A stretch of DNA of 52,772 nt, from positions 1 through 52,772 of the forward strand of contig JBQCGP010000072.1 in NCBI GenBank assembly GCA_051955535.1. The letters run 5' to 3'. This DNA is from 13-2-20CM-68-14 sp051955535. GTDB taxonomy: Bacteria; Actinomycetota; Thermoleophilia; Gaiellales; Gaiellaceae. Numbering within the stretch: the stretch's first letter is position 1; each line of letters starts with the position of its first letter. A program made the translations under genes and the position numbers. Under the pieces are notes generated by a model. That model had not been told where the DNA came from. It made no database searches and saw only the letters and a list, made by a program, of their open reading frames with translations. Positions 41,244-49,490 of this stretch are shown one piece after another.

Positions 41244-42320
41244 CTAGGCGTTGCCGTGGACGGAGCCCGTGAATGAGCTCGTCGCGTTGTCGAGGTTCAG
41301 CACGATCGTCATGTGGAGGTGGGCGCCTGACGCAGCAGTCAGGTCGGCTTCCACCTCGTTTCCCGCCAGTCCGACGACCTTGCCCGTATAGCCGGGCCCG
41401 CTCGCCGGCGCGAAGCTGACCTTGCTGTCGCTCATCGCGACGCCCTCCTCGCCGGCACTCGTTCCCCACAACGTCAGGCGGAGCACTGCGGGCACGCGAC
41501 CGTTCACGGCGGCGCCGAACGCGAGCCCGACATCGCCGACCTGATCGCTCGAGCGGGCGAAGCGGCCGGTCAGCTGCCCGTCGAACGACTTGGGCAGTGC
41601 GGTCGAAGTGGTCGTGGCTGTCGCGAGCGATGACGTCGAGGCATGGCGGCGCAAGATGTACGAGGGCGTCCCCGCGCGTGCCGCCCAGCCCCCCTTCCCT
41701 GGCCCGCCCTGATACCAGACGAGGCCGAGCACTCCGACCGCGAGCGCCGCGGCCCCGATTCCGGCCCGGAACGCCGGCGGCCCCGCGGCGCGCTGCAGCC
41801 GCACGGCCCCCGCGGCGCCCACCGCCAGGATGCAGGTGATCGTGACGATCCGTAGCCAGGTGAAGCGCGCGTCGCTGCCTGCGGCGAGCCCGTGGACGAG
41901 CGCGAACGGCCACGCGGCGTACGAGAGCCAGTGGACGGCGCGCCACGCCCCGAAGCCGATGCGGACCCGGAGCAGGCTCGTCACGATCAGCGCGAGCAGC
42001 AGGTCGAAGGCGAGGGCGCCGAACCCGAGCCAGAGCGGCCGGTACCGGGAGAAGAACGGGATGATCGCGTCCTTCAGTCCGACCGGCGCGTAGCCGTCGA
42101 CGATCGTCGTCAGGACGTGGAGCGCGACGAAGGCGACGACGAAGAGCGTGAGGTTGCGGTGGATCGAGACGACCGCGAAGCGAGGCCAGCGCTCGCTCCG
42201 CCAGCGAACGGAGCCGAGGATTCCAAGCACGAGGCCGGCCGTCAGCAGCACCAGCGCGACGACGCCGGATGCCCGCGTCAGGTACCAGAGCGCGGTTCCG
42301 TTGCCGGCGGCGAGGATCAC
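41244..42320 (-). CDS. ferric-reductase-like transmembrane cytochrome
   Basis: The 358-residue protein has about six helices in its first 235 residues. Histidines that could bind b-type haems occur in SIHRNLTLFVVAFVALHVLTT and WRAVHWLSYAAWPFALVHG (two in each). This fits the ferric reductase-like/YedZ domain. A further helix leads to a roughly 115-residue extracytoplasmic, strand-rich C-terminal domain of unknown family. GTG at 42320 overlaps the ApbE stop. It likely moves electrons across the membrane. Confidence 0.83.
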   Translation of the reverse strand: MILAAGNGTALWYLTRASGVVALVLLTAGLVLGILGSVRWRSERWPRFAVVSIHRNLTLFVVAFVALHVLTTIVDGYAPVGLKDAIIPFFSRYRPLWLGFGALAFDLLLALIVTSLLRVRIGFGAWRAVHWLSYAAWPFALVHGLAAGSDARFTWLRIVTITCILAVGAAGAVRLQRAAGPPAFRAGIGAAALAVGVLGLVWYQGGPGKGGWAARAGTPSYILRRHASTSSLATATTTSTALPKSFDGQLTGRFARSSDQVGDVGLAFGAAVNGRVPAVLRLTLWGTSAGEEGVAMSDSKVSFAPASGPGYTGKVVGLAGNEVEADLTAASGAHLHMTIVLNLDNATSSFTGSVHGNA

Positions 42321-43234
42321 TGTTCCTCCGGCCAGCCGGCCACTCGCACGACCTCGCCGTCTTGGCGGACGAGCCTCGCCGGGAGCCGGCGCGCCGCCAG
42401 CCACTCCGGCGCCGCCTCGCCGAACACGATCGCGGCGGTGCTCGCGGTGTTGGCGTCGACGCACGACGCTGCCGCGACGCTGGCCGTCCGCCACGGCGTC
42501 ACGGCGGGCATTCCCGTGCGGGGGTCGATGATGTGGTGTGCGCGGCCCGAAGCCGTCGCCCAGTTGCGAACGCAGGTCCCCGAGGTGGCCAACCCGCCCG
42601 ACCGGACCGAGACGGCGGGGCCGCCGTCGGGAAACGGGGCGGCGTGATCGTCGGCCAGGCCGACCGCCCAGCCTCCTTCCGGCGGATCTCCTGCGACGGC
42701 GACGTCACCGCCGAGGCTTACGACGACACCATCGCCCGTCTCATTCGCAGCCGCCTGCGCGGCGTGGTCGGCTGCCAGAGCCTTCGCGGTCGCGCCGAGG
42801 TCGACTTCGACGCCCTCAGGGATCCGCACGGTCCGCCGCTCCCGGTCGATCTCGATGCTGCACCAACCGCCGCCCGGCGCAGCGGCGACGTGCACGAGCC
42901 GGCCGTCCCGAAGCCGGACGAGCGCAAACGTGCGGTCGTACCCGGCCAGGCGAAGAGCTTCCCCGACGGTCGGGTCGACCGCGCCGGCGGTCGCTTCCGC
43001 CGCCTCGAGCGCGACCTCGAGCGCCGTCAGGAGGTACGGGCCGACCTCGAACTCGTCCCCGGCGTGGCTGTTCAGCGCCATGAGTTCCGAGTCGCCGCGA
43101 AAGCGGCTGCAGGCGATGTCGACGGCGTCGAGCTCGCGGACGAGCGCGGCGCGGGCATTCGGGAGGCACTCGGGGCGCCGGACGACGACGATCGCCGTCG
43201 TTCCCAGCGCGCGCAGCGCCGCCGAACGGCTCAC
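42317..43234 (-). CDS. apbE: FAD:protein FMN transferase (ApbE-like)
   Basis: The 305-residue protein matches ApbE: CSRFRGDSELMALN near the start, AVDPTVGEALRLAGYDRTF, VDLGATAKALAADHAA, VVSLGGDVAVAG and SGRAHHIIDPRTGMP (metal/FAD site), then a late SCVDANTASTAAIVFG. These enzymes attach FMN covalently to Thr/Ser of exported flavoproteins. GTG at 43234 overlaps the upstream stop. No FMN_bind-type SGAT target was recognised in the operon, so its substrate is unclear. Confidence 0.87.
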   Translation of the reverse strand: MSRSAALRALGTTAIVVVRRPECLPNARAALVRELDAVDIACSRFRGDSELMALNSHAGDEFEVGPYLLTALEVALEAAEATAGAVDPTVGEALRLAGYDRTFALVRLRDGRLVHVAAAPGGGWCSIEIDRERRTVRIPEGVEVDLGATAKALAADHAAQAAANETGDGVVVSLGGDVAVAGDPPEGGWAVGLADDHAAPFPDGGPAVSVRSGGLATSGTCVRNWATASGRAHHIIDPRTGMPAVTPWRTASVAAASCVDANTASTAAIVFGEAAPEWLAARRLPARLVRQDGEVVRVAGWPEEQ

Positions 43235-43575
43235 GTTCCGCCCGAGACGACCGCCGGAGGCGACACCGAAGGCGCCGGCGCCGCGGCGGGTGGCGAAGGC
43301 GCCGGGGTCGGGGTCGCAGTGCCGCTCGGGGTGACCGGCGGCGGCGAGACCGAGGGCGTCTTCACCGTCGGCGTCGACCGGCGGACCACCGCGCGGCGGA
43401 CGGCCTTGCGCGCGTGAGTGGTCGAGGCGGCGGCGAGCCCGGCAAACGCCGCGACGAGCACCGCGGCAACGGCGAGGGCCCCGGTCGTGGCGCGGCGAAC
43501 GCGAGCGGTCGCCGCATCGCGGTCGAGCACTGCGCGACGCTGTTTTTCGGCCGTGGACGCCCGGGCGCGTTCCAT
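43231..43575 (-). CDS. proline-rich single-helix membrane protein
   Basis: The 114-residue protein has a basic N-terminus, one membrane helix (about 31-52) and an extracytoplasmic tail rich in Pro, Ser, Thr and Ala (PSVSPPPVTPSGTATPTPAPSPP). It may be a low-complexity linker or anchor for the electron-transfer proteins that follow. Its stop overlaps the ApbE start. No strong ribosome site is visible. An inverted repeat overlaps the start codon. Confidence 0.65.
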   Translation of the reverse strand: MERARASTAEKQRRAVLDRDAATARVRRATTGALAVAAVLVAAFAGLAAASTTHARKAVRRAVVRRSTPTVKTPSVSPPPVTPSGTATPTPAPSPPAAAPAPSVSPPAVVSGGT

Positions 43576-43602
43576 CCGCGTCGAAGCTCAACAGACGCGG
43601 AT
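43574..43602. promoter_or_regulatory. inverted repeat over the operon start
   Basis: ATCCGCGTC and GACGCGGAT, perfect 9-base arms with an 11-base spacer, overlap the ATG of the proline-rich protein gene. It could be an operator or a leader hairpin masking the start. Confidence 0.4.
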
Positions 43603-43614
43603 GAGAGGACGATG

Positions 43615-43635
43615 AGGCGCCGCTGAGAGGCGCCT
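43615..43635 (-). terminator. terminator hairpin after the sensor kinase gene
   Basis: AGGCGCC / GGCGCCT, 7-base stem with a 7-base loop, directly at the stop codon of the histidine kinase gene and before the proline-rich protein operon. No T-run. Confidence 0.4.
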
Positions 43636-45034
43636 AAGACTTGGTTACTTGCAGCTTTTCGCGGACAGCGGGGGCGGCGCCTGCCCCGCGCGGCAGCACG
43701 ATCGCGGCGTCGAAGCCGCGGCCGTCCCTACGGCCGAACTCGACGCGGCCCCCGTGGCCGCGGGCGATCAGGTCGGCGATCGCCAAACCGAGGCCTGCTC
43801 CACCTTCGCCTCGCGCCTCGTCGGCGCGGCTGAAGCGATCGAGCGCCCGAGCCGCGAAGCCGTCCGGCAAGCCCGGACCTGAATCGGCCACGTGCAACGC
43901 GACCTCGTCGCCCTCCGGCTCCACGGAGAGCACGATCGCCCCGGCACCGTGGACGAGCGCGTTGTCGAGGAGGTTCCCGATCGCCTGGTCGAGCCGCGTC
44001 GGATCGGCCTCGACCCACGCGTCGGAGCCGTCCAGCAGCGTCAGCGAGCGATCGTGCTCGGCGGCCCGCAGCTCGAAACGGTCCGTGACCCGCTCGAGGA
44101 CGGATCGCGCCGATAGCCGCTCCGGCCGGATCGGCAGCCGGCCCTGGTCGAAGCGCGCGACGAGCAGTAGGTCCTCGGCGAGACGAACCAGCCTGTCCGT
44201 GTCCTCGGCCGCGGCCTGAAGAGTCTGCTCGAGCTCCTCGTGCGAGCGCGGATGTCGCAGGGCGAGCTCGAGCTCCGTCTTCAGCAGCGCGAGCGGCGTT
44301 CGCAGCTCGTGGCTCGCGTCGTCGACGAAACGGCGCTCGTGCTCGAGCGCCGCTTCGAGCCGGGCGAGCATGTCGTTCAACGTCGCTGCCAGGCGAGAGA
44401 GCTCGTCCCGCACCGGCGGCACGGGCAGGCGCTGGCCCGGGGTCGAGGCGGTGATGGCACTCGCTCGCCTCCGCATCGCCTCGACCGGCCGGAGTGCAGC
44501 GCCGGTGAGGGCGTACCCGCCGAGGATGGCGAGCAGGAGCGCCGCCGGGCCGACGATCAGGAAATCGGTCACGAGGCGATTGAGCGACTCCTGCCGCGGC
44601 TCGAGTGACCGCCCGATCACCGCGACTCCCGCGACTCCGTCGACTCGTGCGGGCACGGCGAGCGTCCGCCAGTCACCGTCCAGGCCGGCGATCGGGCCGC
44701 TGCGCCAGCGCCTCTGGCCGCCTGCGACCGCGGCGACCTCGTCCGGTCTGAGCATCGGCGCCAGGCCGCCGGGCGTCGTCTCCGCGACCGAGCCATCGGG
44801 GCGCAGGTACTGCGCGACCTGGGGGGCGTCCGCACGGTCACGGTCCGGGGCGGTGCTCGGCCGATCCGCGTGCGTTGCGATCTCGGCTGCCTGGACGCGG
44901 AGGTTCTGGTCGACCGACGAAAGCAGCGCGCTGCCGAGCCGGGCGTAGATGAAGAAGCCGATCGCGGCGAGCACGATCGCCATCCCGACGGCGAACGGCA
45001 ACGTCAGGCGCAGGCGGATCGGAAGCCGGCTCAC
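43634..45034 (-). CDS. EnvZ/MprB-type membrane sensor histidine kinase
   Basis: The 466-residue kinase has two membrane helices (about 13-33 and 160-182) enclosing a 125-residue extracytoplasmic sensor, then a HAMP domain, phospho-acceptor His in FVDDASHELRTPLALLK, and an ATPase with NLLDNALVHG (N box), DSGPGLPDG and GGAGLGLAIADLIARGHGG. GTG at 45034 overlaps the regulator stop (GTGA). Its signal is unknown. The position next to the electron-transfer operon suggests, without proof, that it controls it. Confidence 0.9.
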   Translation of the reverse strand: MSRLPIRLRLTLPFAVGMAIVLAAIGFFIYARLGSALLSSVDQNLRVQAAEIATHADRPSTAPDRDRADAPQVAQYLRPDGSVAETTPGGLAPMLRPDEVAAVAGGQRRWRSGPIAGLDGDWRTLAVPARVDGVAGVAVIGRSLEPRQESLNRLVTDFLIVGPAALLLAILGGYALTGAALRPVEAMRRRASAITASTPGQRLPVPPVRDELSRLAATLNDMLARLEAALEHERRFVDDASHELRTPLALLKTELELALRHPRSHEELEQTLQAAAEDTDRLVRLAEDLLLVARFDQGRLPIRPERLSARSVLERVTDRFELRAAEHDRSLTLLDGSDAWVEADPTRLDQAIGNLLDNALVHGAGAIVLSVEPEGDEVALHVADSGPGLPDGFAARALDRFSRADEARGEGGAGLGLAIADLIARGHGGRVEFGRRDGRGFDAAIVLPRGAGAAPAVREKLQVTKS

Positions 45035-45711
45035 GAGCCGCCGTCCGTGCGGAGGCGATATCCGACCCCACGCACCGTTTCGATCGACCTTCGGCCGAAC
45101 GGACGGTCGATCTTGTCGCGCAGGTAGCGGACGTAGACGTCGACGAGGTTGGAGCGGCTCTCGAAACCGAGGTCCCAGGCTCCTTCGAGGAGCTGGGCGC
45201 GAGAGAGCGCCTGGCCGCGGCGGCGCAACATCAGCTCGAGCAGGGCGAACTCCTTCGCCGAGAGCTCGAGCTCGGTCTCGCCGCGCCACACCCTCCGTGC
45301 CGCGGGATCGAGGCGCAGATCGCCGGCTTCGAGCTGGGTGGGTCGTTCGCCCGGCGCCCGCCGAACGAGCGCCCGCAGCCGCGCGAGCAGCTCCGAGAAC
45401 GAGAACGGCTTCAGGAGGTAGTCGTCCGCGCCCGCGTCCAGTCCGGCGACACGGTCGGTCACCGCATCGCGGGCGGTCAGCATGAGCACCGGCGCCCACG
45501 TTCCCTGTTCGCGCAGCCGCCGGCACGTGGCGAAGCCGTCGAGCCCGGGCAGCATCACGTCGAGGACGATCGCGTCATACGGCGCCGAATTCGCCATCCA
45601 GAGCCCGTCCTCTCCGCGCAATGCGACGTCGGCCGCGTGGCCCTCCTCGCGAAGCCCACGCGCGACCAGCCTGGCCATCTTCGGCTCGTCCTCGATCACG
45701 AGCACTCTCAT
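45031..45711 (-). CDS. OmpR-family response regulator
   Basis: The 226-residue regulator has a receiver domain (MRVLVIEDEPKMARLV, phospho-acceptor Asp in IVLDVMLPG, Lys in LLKPFSFSE) and a winged helix (ELSAKEFALLELMLRRRGQALSR ... VYVRYLRDKID ... ETVRGVGYRL). ATG at 45711 gives the usual N-terminus; an ATG eight codons earlier (45735) is possible. Neither has a clear ribosome site. It is translationally coupled to the kinase gene and divergent from the b-type cytochrome gene. Confidence 0.9.
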   Translation of the reverse strand: MRVLVIEDEPKMARLVARGLREEGHAADVALRGEDGLWMANSAPYDAIVLDVMLPGLDGFATCRRLREQGTWAPVLMLTARDAVTDRVAGLDAGADDYLLKPFSFSELLARLRALVRRAPGERPTQLEAGDLRLDPAARRVWRGETELELSAKEFALLELMLRRRGQALSRAQLLEGAWDLGFESRSNLVDVYVRYLRDKIDRPFGRRSIETVRGVGYRLRTDGGS

Positions 45712-45791
45712 GAATCCATTGTTGCCGCGCGACATGAAAGCCAGGTGAGGGCTCTCACGGTCCTCTCATCGTCGTCTGCTGCATTTCCGGC

Positions 45792-46370
45792 GTGCCGAGG
45801 AGGTTCACCCCCGTCGACGCGAACGCGCGTCTGACCGCCGCGACGGGGCTGGTGCTGCTTGTGCTCCTGCCCGTCGAAGGCGTGACGCTTCTTTCTCTGC
45901 ATTCGATGTTGAGCGTGCACATGCTCGTCGGCGTGGCCCTGATCCCGCCGATCGCGCTCAAGCTGGCGAGTACGGGTTACCGCCTCATGCGCTACTACAC
46001 CGGCGAGTCGGCCTTCCGCGACGCGGGGCCGCCGCAGGCGGCGATGCGGTTCCTGATCGCGCCGGTGCTGGTTGTATCGACCGTCGGGCTGCTCTCGAGC
46101 GGCGTCGCGCTGATGCTGATCGAGCGTCCGAGCCCGGCCGTCTACACCTTGCACAAGGCCAGCTTCATCGTGTGGTTCGGCGCGCTCGGCATCCATGTGC
46201 TCGCCTACCTGTGGCGCCTCCCGAGGCTTGCGCTCGCCGACTGGGTCCGGGAACGGCACGGAGATCTCGGCCGCCGCCTGCGGCGACGGGCCGTCGCAGG
46301 GTCACTGCTCGCGGGGATCGTCGTGGCCGCGGTTGCCGCGCCGATCGTCGCGGCCTGGCACCACCACTGA
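45792..46370 (+). CDS. b561-like four-helix membrane cytochrome
   Basis: The 192-residue protein has four or five helices and pairs of histidines in SLHSMLSVHMLVGV and TLHKASFIVWFGALGIHVLAY, positions suited to bis-His haem b in cytochrome b561/ferric-reductase-like proteins. It probably moves electrons between quinones or periplasmic partners. It starts with GTG at 45792, about 80 bases from the divergent response regulator gene, which might control it. No soluble partner is encoded directly after it. Confidence 0.75.
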   Translation: MPRRFTPVDANARLTAATGLVLLVLLPVEGVTLLSLHSMLSVHMLVGVALIPPIALKLASTGYRLMRYYTGESAFRDAGPPQAAMRFLIAPVLVVSTVGLLSSGVALMLIERPSPAVYTLHKASFIVWFGALGIHVLAYLWRLPRLALADWVRERHGDLGRRLRRRAVAGSLLAGIVVAAVAAPIVAAWHHH

Positions 46371-46416
46371 CCACCCGAACCGGTCACAATGAGCGCGTGC
46401 TCGGGGCCGGCACTCG

Positions 46417-47601
46417 GTGAGCGCGCAGGAGCAGCAGGGGCAGACTGCGCTCGAGCAAGCAGCGGCGCCCGTCCACCCGAAGGCCGCCGGGCCACGCGAG
46501 GCGGATGACGCCGCGCCGACCGACGGCGTTGCGCTGTGCCTCTCGGGCGGCGGCTACCGCGCGATGCTCTTCCACCTCGGCGCGCTGATGCGGCTGAACG
46601 AGCTCGGCTGGCTGCGGAAGCTCGACCGGATCTCGAGCGTCTCGGGCGGGTCGATCACGGCCGGTGCCCTCGCCTGGCGCTGGCACGAGCTCACCTTCGA
46701 CGCCGAGGGGGTTGCGACGAACTTCGCCCGCGAGGTCGCCGAGCCGCTCCGCGCGCTCGCCGGGCGGACGATCGACCTACCGGCGATCGTGCTCGGAATC
46801 CTGTTGCCGGGCTCCCCCGGCAACCGGCTCGCCGGCTCCTACCGGCACCACCTGTTCGGCGCGACCGGCCTGAACGACCTGCCCGACCGGCCCCGCTTCG
46901 TCATCAACGCGACCAGCCTTCAGTCGGGCGTTCTCTGGCGCTTCTCGCGTCCGTACCTGTGGGACTGGCGCGTGGGGGAGGTCCGGAACCCGACGACGCC
47001 GCTCGCGACCGCGGTCGCCGCGTCTTCCGCCTTCCCGCCCTTCCTCTCGCCGGTCGTGCTCCGGTTCCGCCCGTCCGACTTCGTGCCGGGCTCGGGCGCC
47101 GACCTGGAGCGTGACGAATACCGGCGCAAGGTCGTGCTCACCGACGGAGGGGTCTACGACAACCTCGGCCTCGAGACGGCCTGGAAAAGCGCGCGGACGG
47201 TCCTGATCAGCGACGGCGGCGGTCATCTGCACCCGACGGCTCGGCCATGGCGGTTCTGGCCAATCCAGCTCTATCGGGTGCTCGGCGTCATCGACAACCA
47301 GGTGCGGAGCCTGCGAAAGCGCCAGGCAATCGGCGGCTTCCAGGCAGGTCTGCGCGAGGGCGCCTACTGGGGCGTCCGTAGCCACGTCTCCGACTACCAG
47401 CTTCCTGACGCGTTTCCGTGTCCGCCCAAGCAGACTCAACGGCTCGCCGATTTGAAGACGCGGCTCGCTTCGATCCCCGAGCGCGAACAGGAGCGGCTCC
47501 TGAACTGGGGCTACGCGATCTGTGACACCGCGATGCGGCGGCACGTTGTGACCGGCGCGACCCCTCCGGCCGGGTTTCCGTTTCCCGACGCCGGGCTCTA
47601 G
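46417..47601 (+). CDS. patatin-like phospholipase
   Basis: The 394-residue protein has the patatin motifs: oxyanion loop LSGGGYRAMLFHLGAL, nucleophile Ser in SSVSGGSITAG, and catalytic Asp in VLTDGGVYDNLGLE. It would hydrolyse acyl lipids. No signal peptide is evident; the first 35 residues are polar. GTG at 46417 begins MSAQEQQG. Its TAG overlaps the TAG of the convergent gene in the shared bases CTAG (47598-47601). Confidence 0.88.
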   Translation: MSAQEQQGQTALEQAAAPVHPKAAGPREADDAAPTDGVALCLSGGGYRAMLFHLGALMRLNELGWLRKLDRISSVSGGSITAGALAWRWHELTFDAEGVATNFAREVAEPLRALAGRTIDLPAIVLGILLPGSPGNRLAGSYRHHLFGATGLNDLPDRPRFVINATSLQSGVLWRFSRPYLWDWRVGEVRNPTTPLATAVAASSAFPPFLSPVVLRFRPSDFVPGSGADLERDEYRRKVVLTDGGVYDNLGLETAWKSARTVLISDGGGHLHPTARPWRFWPIQLYRVLGVIDNQVRSLRKRQAIGGFQAGLREGAYWGVRSHVSDYQLPDAFPCPPKQTQRLADLKTRLASIPEREQERLLNWGYAICDTAMRRHVVTGATPPAGFPFPDAGL

Positions 47602-48389
47602 TCGAACCAGTCCTCGAGCGGAACCCTCGCCGCGAGCGCCGAGAGGTCGCCGTGGTCGCGGATTGCGACCGCCGCGTCCGCCATCGCCTTCACCGCCACC
47701 CAGGTCAGGCTGCCGCCGACGCTGACACGCTGCGCGCCGGCACCGAAGATCTCCATGAGCGAGAGATCGGCCACGGCGAGCACGTTGACGGGGTTCGAGA
47801 CCGCGCCGCACACGGCGCGGATGTCGTCCACACTGCGAAGACCCGGCGCGTAGAGCACATCGGCGCCGGCGCGCTCGTAGGCCTGCAGCCGCCCGATCGT
47901 GTCCTGGATGTCGGGATTCCCGCGGAGGTGGTTCTCGGCCCGGGCCGTCAGCGTGAAGCGGAAGGGCAGCGCGCGCGACGCCTCAACCGCTGCCGCCACT
48001 CGCTCCGTCGCGTGCTCGGGTCCGTACAGATGCCCAGCCGGGTCGTAGTCCTCGATCGAGGCCCCGACCGCGCCGGCTTCGGCAACCCGCTCGATCGCTC
48101 GAACGGCGTCCTCCGGCTCCGCGCCGTAGCCGTTCTCGAGATCAACCGAGATCGGCAGGTCGGTCGCACCGTCGACCGCGCGCACGTGCTCGACCACCTC
48201 GTCGAGCGTCACGTCGCCGTCGCGCCGCCCGAGCGTGAACGCGAAGCCCGAGCTCGTCGTCGCGAGCGCCTGGAACCCGAGCGCCGCGAGCGCGCGCGCA
48301 GACCCGGCGTCCCAGGGGTTCGGGATCACAAAAGGGTCGCCCTCGTGAAGCGCCGCGAAGCGCTCCGCCTTCTCCGCCTGGGTCCGCAC
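47598..48389 (-). CDS. isocitrate lyase/PEP mutase family enzyme
   Basis: The 263-residue protein has the PEP mutase/isocitrate lyase superfamily pattern: PNPWDAGSARALAALGFQALATTSSG at the start, ISVDLENGYG with metal-binding residues, and GASIEDYDP. It lacks the isocitrate lyase cysteine signature KKCGH and so is more likely a carboxyphosphoenolpyruvate mutase-like or oxaloacetate-type C-C lyase of unknown substrate. GTG at 48389 is chosen because similarity begins near there. It is divergent from the YcaQ-like gene. Confidence 0.82.
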   Translation of the reverse strand: MRTQAEKAERFAALHEGDPFVIPNPWDAGSARALAALGFQALATTSSGFAFTLGRRDGDVTLDEVVEHVRAVDGATDLPISVDLENGYGAEPEDAVRAIERVAEAGAVGASIEDYDPAGHLYGPEHATERVAAAVEASRALPFRFTLTARAENHLRGNPDIQDTIGRLQAYERAGADVLYAPGLRSVDDIRAVCGAVSNPVNVLAVADLSLMEIFGAGAQRVSVGGSLTWVAVKAMADAAVAIRDHGDLSALAARVPLEDWFD

Positions 48390-48407
48390 GCGGTTAACTT
48401 CGTCGCC

Positions 48408-49409
48408 GTGGCGGGCGCGAGTCAAGTCGTCAGCGCGGAAGAGGCGCGCCGGATCGCCGTCAGAGCCCAGCTGCTCGACGGGTCGGCCCGCGGCGTTCTC
48501 GACACCGTGCGCCGACTCGGCTTTCTTCAGCTCGACCCGATCGCGACCGTCGCCCCCGCGCAGCAGCTCGTGCTGTGGAGCCGGCTCGGCGCCTATGACA
48601 CCGGCGACCTCGACCGGCTGCTCTGGCGAGACCGCAAGCTCTTCGAGTGGGCCGCCTACGTCTACCCGATCGAGTCGCTGCCGCTGATCCGGGCGCTGAT
48701 CAGAAAGGAGCGACGCTCGACGCGCTACAAGCACGAGCGCTGGCGGAAGCAGTTCCTTTCGGACAACCCGGGCTTCCGCCGCTACATCCTTCGCGAGCTC
48801 GACCGCCGCGGGCCGCTGCTCGGCCGCGAGCTGGAGGACCGCACCGGGGCCGGCAGACGCGGGCACCGCTGGTGGGGGAACCGGCAGGTCGGGCTGATGC
48901 TCGAGACGCTGCACGTGCGCGGGGAGATCACGGTCGTCGGCCGCCTCAGCGGCCAGCGCCTCTGGGATCTCACGGAACGTTGGTGGCCCGAGACCGAGAG
49001 CGTGCCCTTGCGCGAGGCCGAGCGGATCCTCGCTGAGCAGCGGTTTCGCTCGCTTGGCGTGCGGCGCCAGAAGGGCGAGTGGGTCGCCCACCCGGACGCC
49101 AGCGACGGGCCGGTGCCCGACCGGGCGACGCTGCTTTCGCCGTTCGATCGTCTCATCCACGACCGCGCCCGCGCCGAGGCGTTGTTCTGCTTCCTCTACC
49201 GCCTCGAGATGTACGTCCCGCCGGCAAAGCGCGAGTACGGGTACTACGTGCTGCCGCTGCTCGTCGGCGACGAGCTGGCCGGCCGCGCGGAGCCGCGCTT
49301 CAACCGTAAGACGAAGACGCTCGAGCTGCTCGGGGCCTGGGGAGACACGTCGCGGCTCGACGAGGCGCTCGACGAGCTTGCGGGATTCCTGGGCGCCGAG
49401 CGCGTCTGA
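48408..49409 (+). CDS. YcaQ/AlkX-like winged-helix DNA glycosylase family protein
   Basis: The 333-residue protein matches the HTH_42/YcaQ family: LGFLQLDPIATVAPAQQLVLWSRLG, LFEWAAYVYPIESLPLIRALI, GRRGHRWWGNRQVGLMLETLHVRGEI and LLSPFDRLIHDRARAEALF. E. coli YcaQ unhooks interstrand DNA crosslinks, with a QxQ/QxD-type catalytic motif; QLD here fits. GTG at 48408 is the best start; the promoter region is only 18 bases from the divergent gene, so the regulatory signals must overlap coding sequence. Confidence 0.83.
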   Translation: MAGASQVVSAEEARRIAVRAQLLDGSARGVLDTVRRLGFLQLDPIATVAPAQQLVLWSRLGAYDTGDLDRLLWRDRKLFEWAAYVYPIESLPLIRALIRKERRSTRYKHERWRKQFLSDNPGFRRYILRELDRRGPLLGRELEDRTGAGRRGHRWWGNRQVGLMLETLHVRGEITVVGRLSGQRLWDLTERWWPETESVPLREAERILAEQRFRSLGVRRQKGEWVAHPDASDGPVPDRATLLSPFDRLIHDRARAEALFCFLYRLEMYVPPAKREYGYYVLPLLVGDELAGRAEPRFNRKTKTLELLGAWGDTSRLDEALDELAGFLGAERV

Positions 49410-49419
49410 GCAGAGCGCA

Positions 49420-49489
49420 GGGACTGACCCCCGCAGGGGGTCTGTCCCAACAACCGCTATTGGGACAGTCCCCGTTCGGGGACAGTCCC
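49420..49489. repeat. double palindromic repeat between convergent genes
   Basis: Two hairpins of one type lie in tandem: GGGAC-T-GACCCCC paired with GGGGGTC-T-GTCCC (49420-49448), and GGGACAGTCCCC paired with GGGGACAGTCCC (49462-49489). They can also pair with each other through CTGTCCCAA and TTGGGACAG. It resembles dispersed REP-like palindromes of the GGGACAGTCCC type seen in many GC-rich genomes, and may double as a bidirectional terminator for the two convergent genes. Confidence 0.65.
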
Positions 49490-49490
49490 T

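Noticed and set aside
43634..46370. Operator-like TGCTG-CATTT-CCGGC before the b561-like gene
   Set aside because: The half-sites match poorly and the spacer polarity is reversed relative to transcription.
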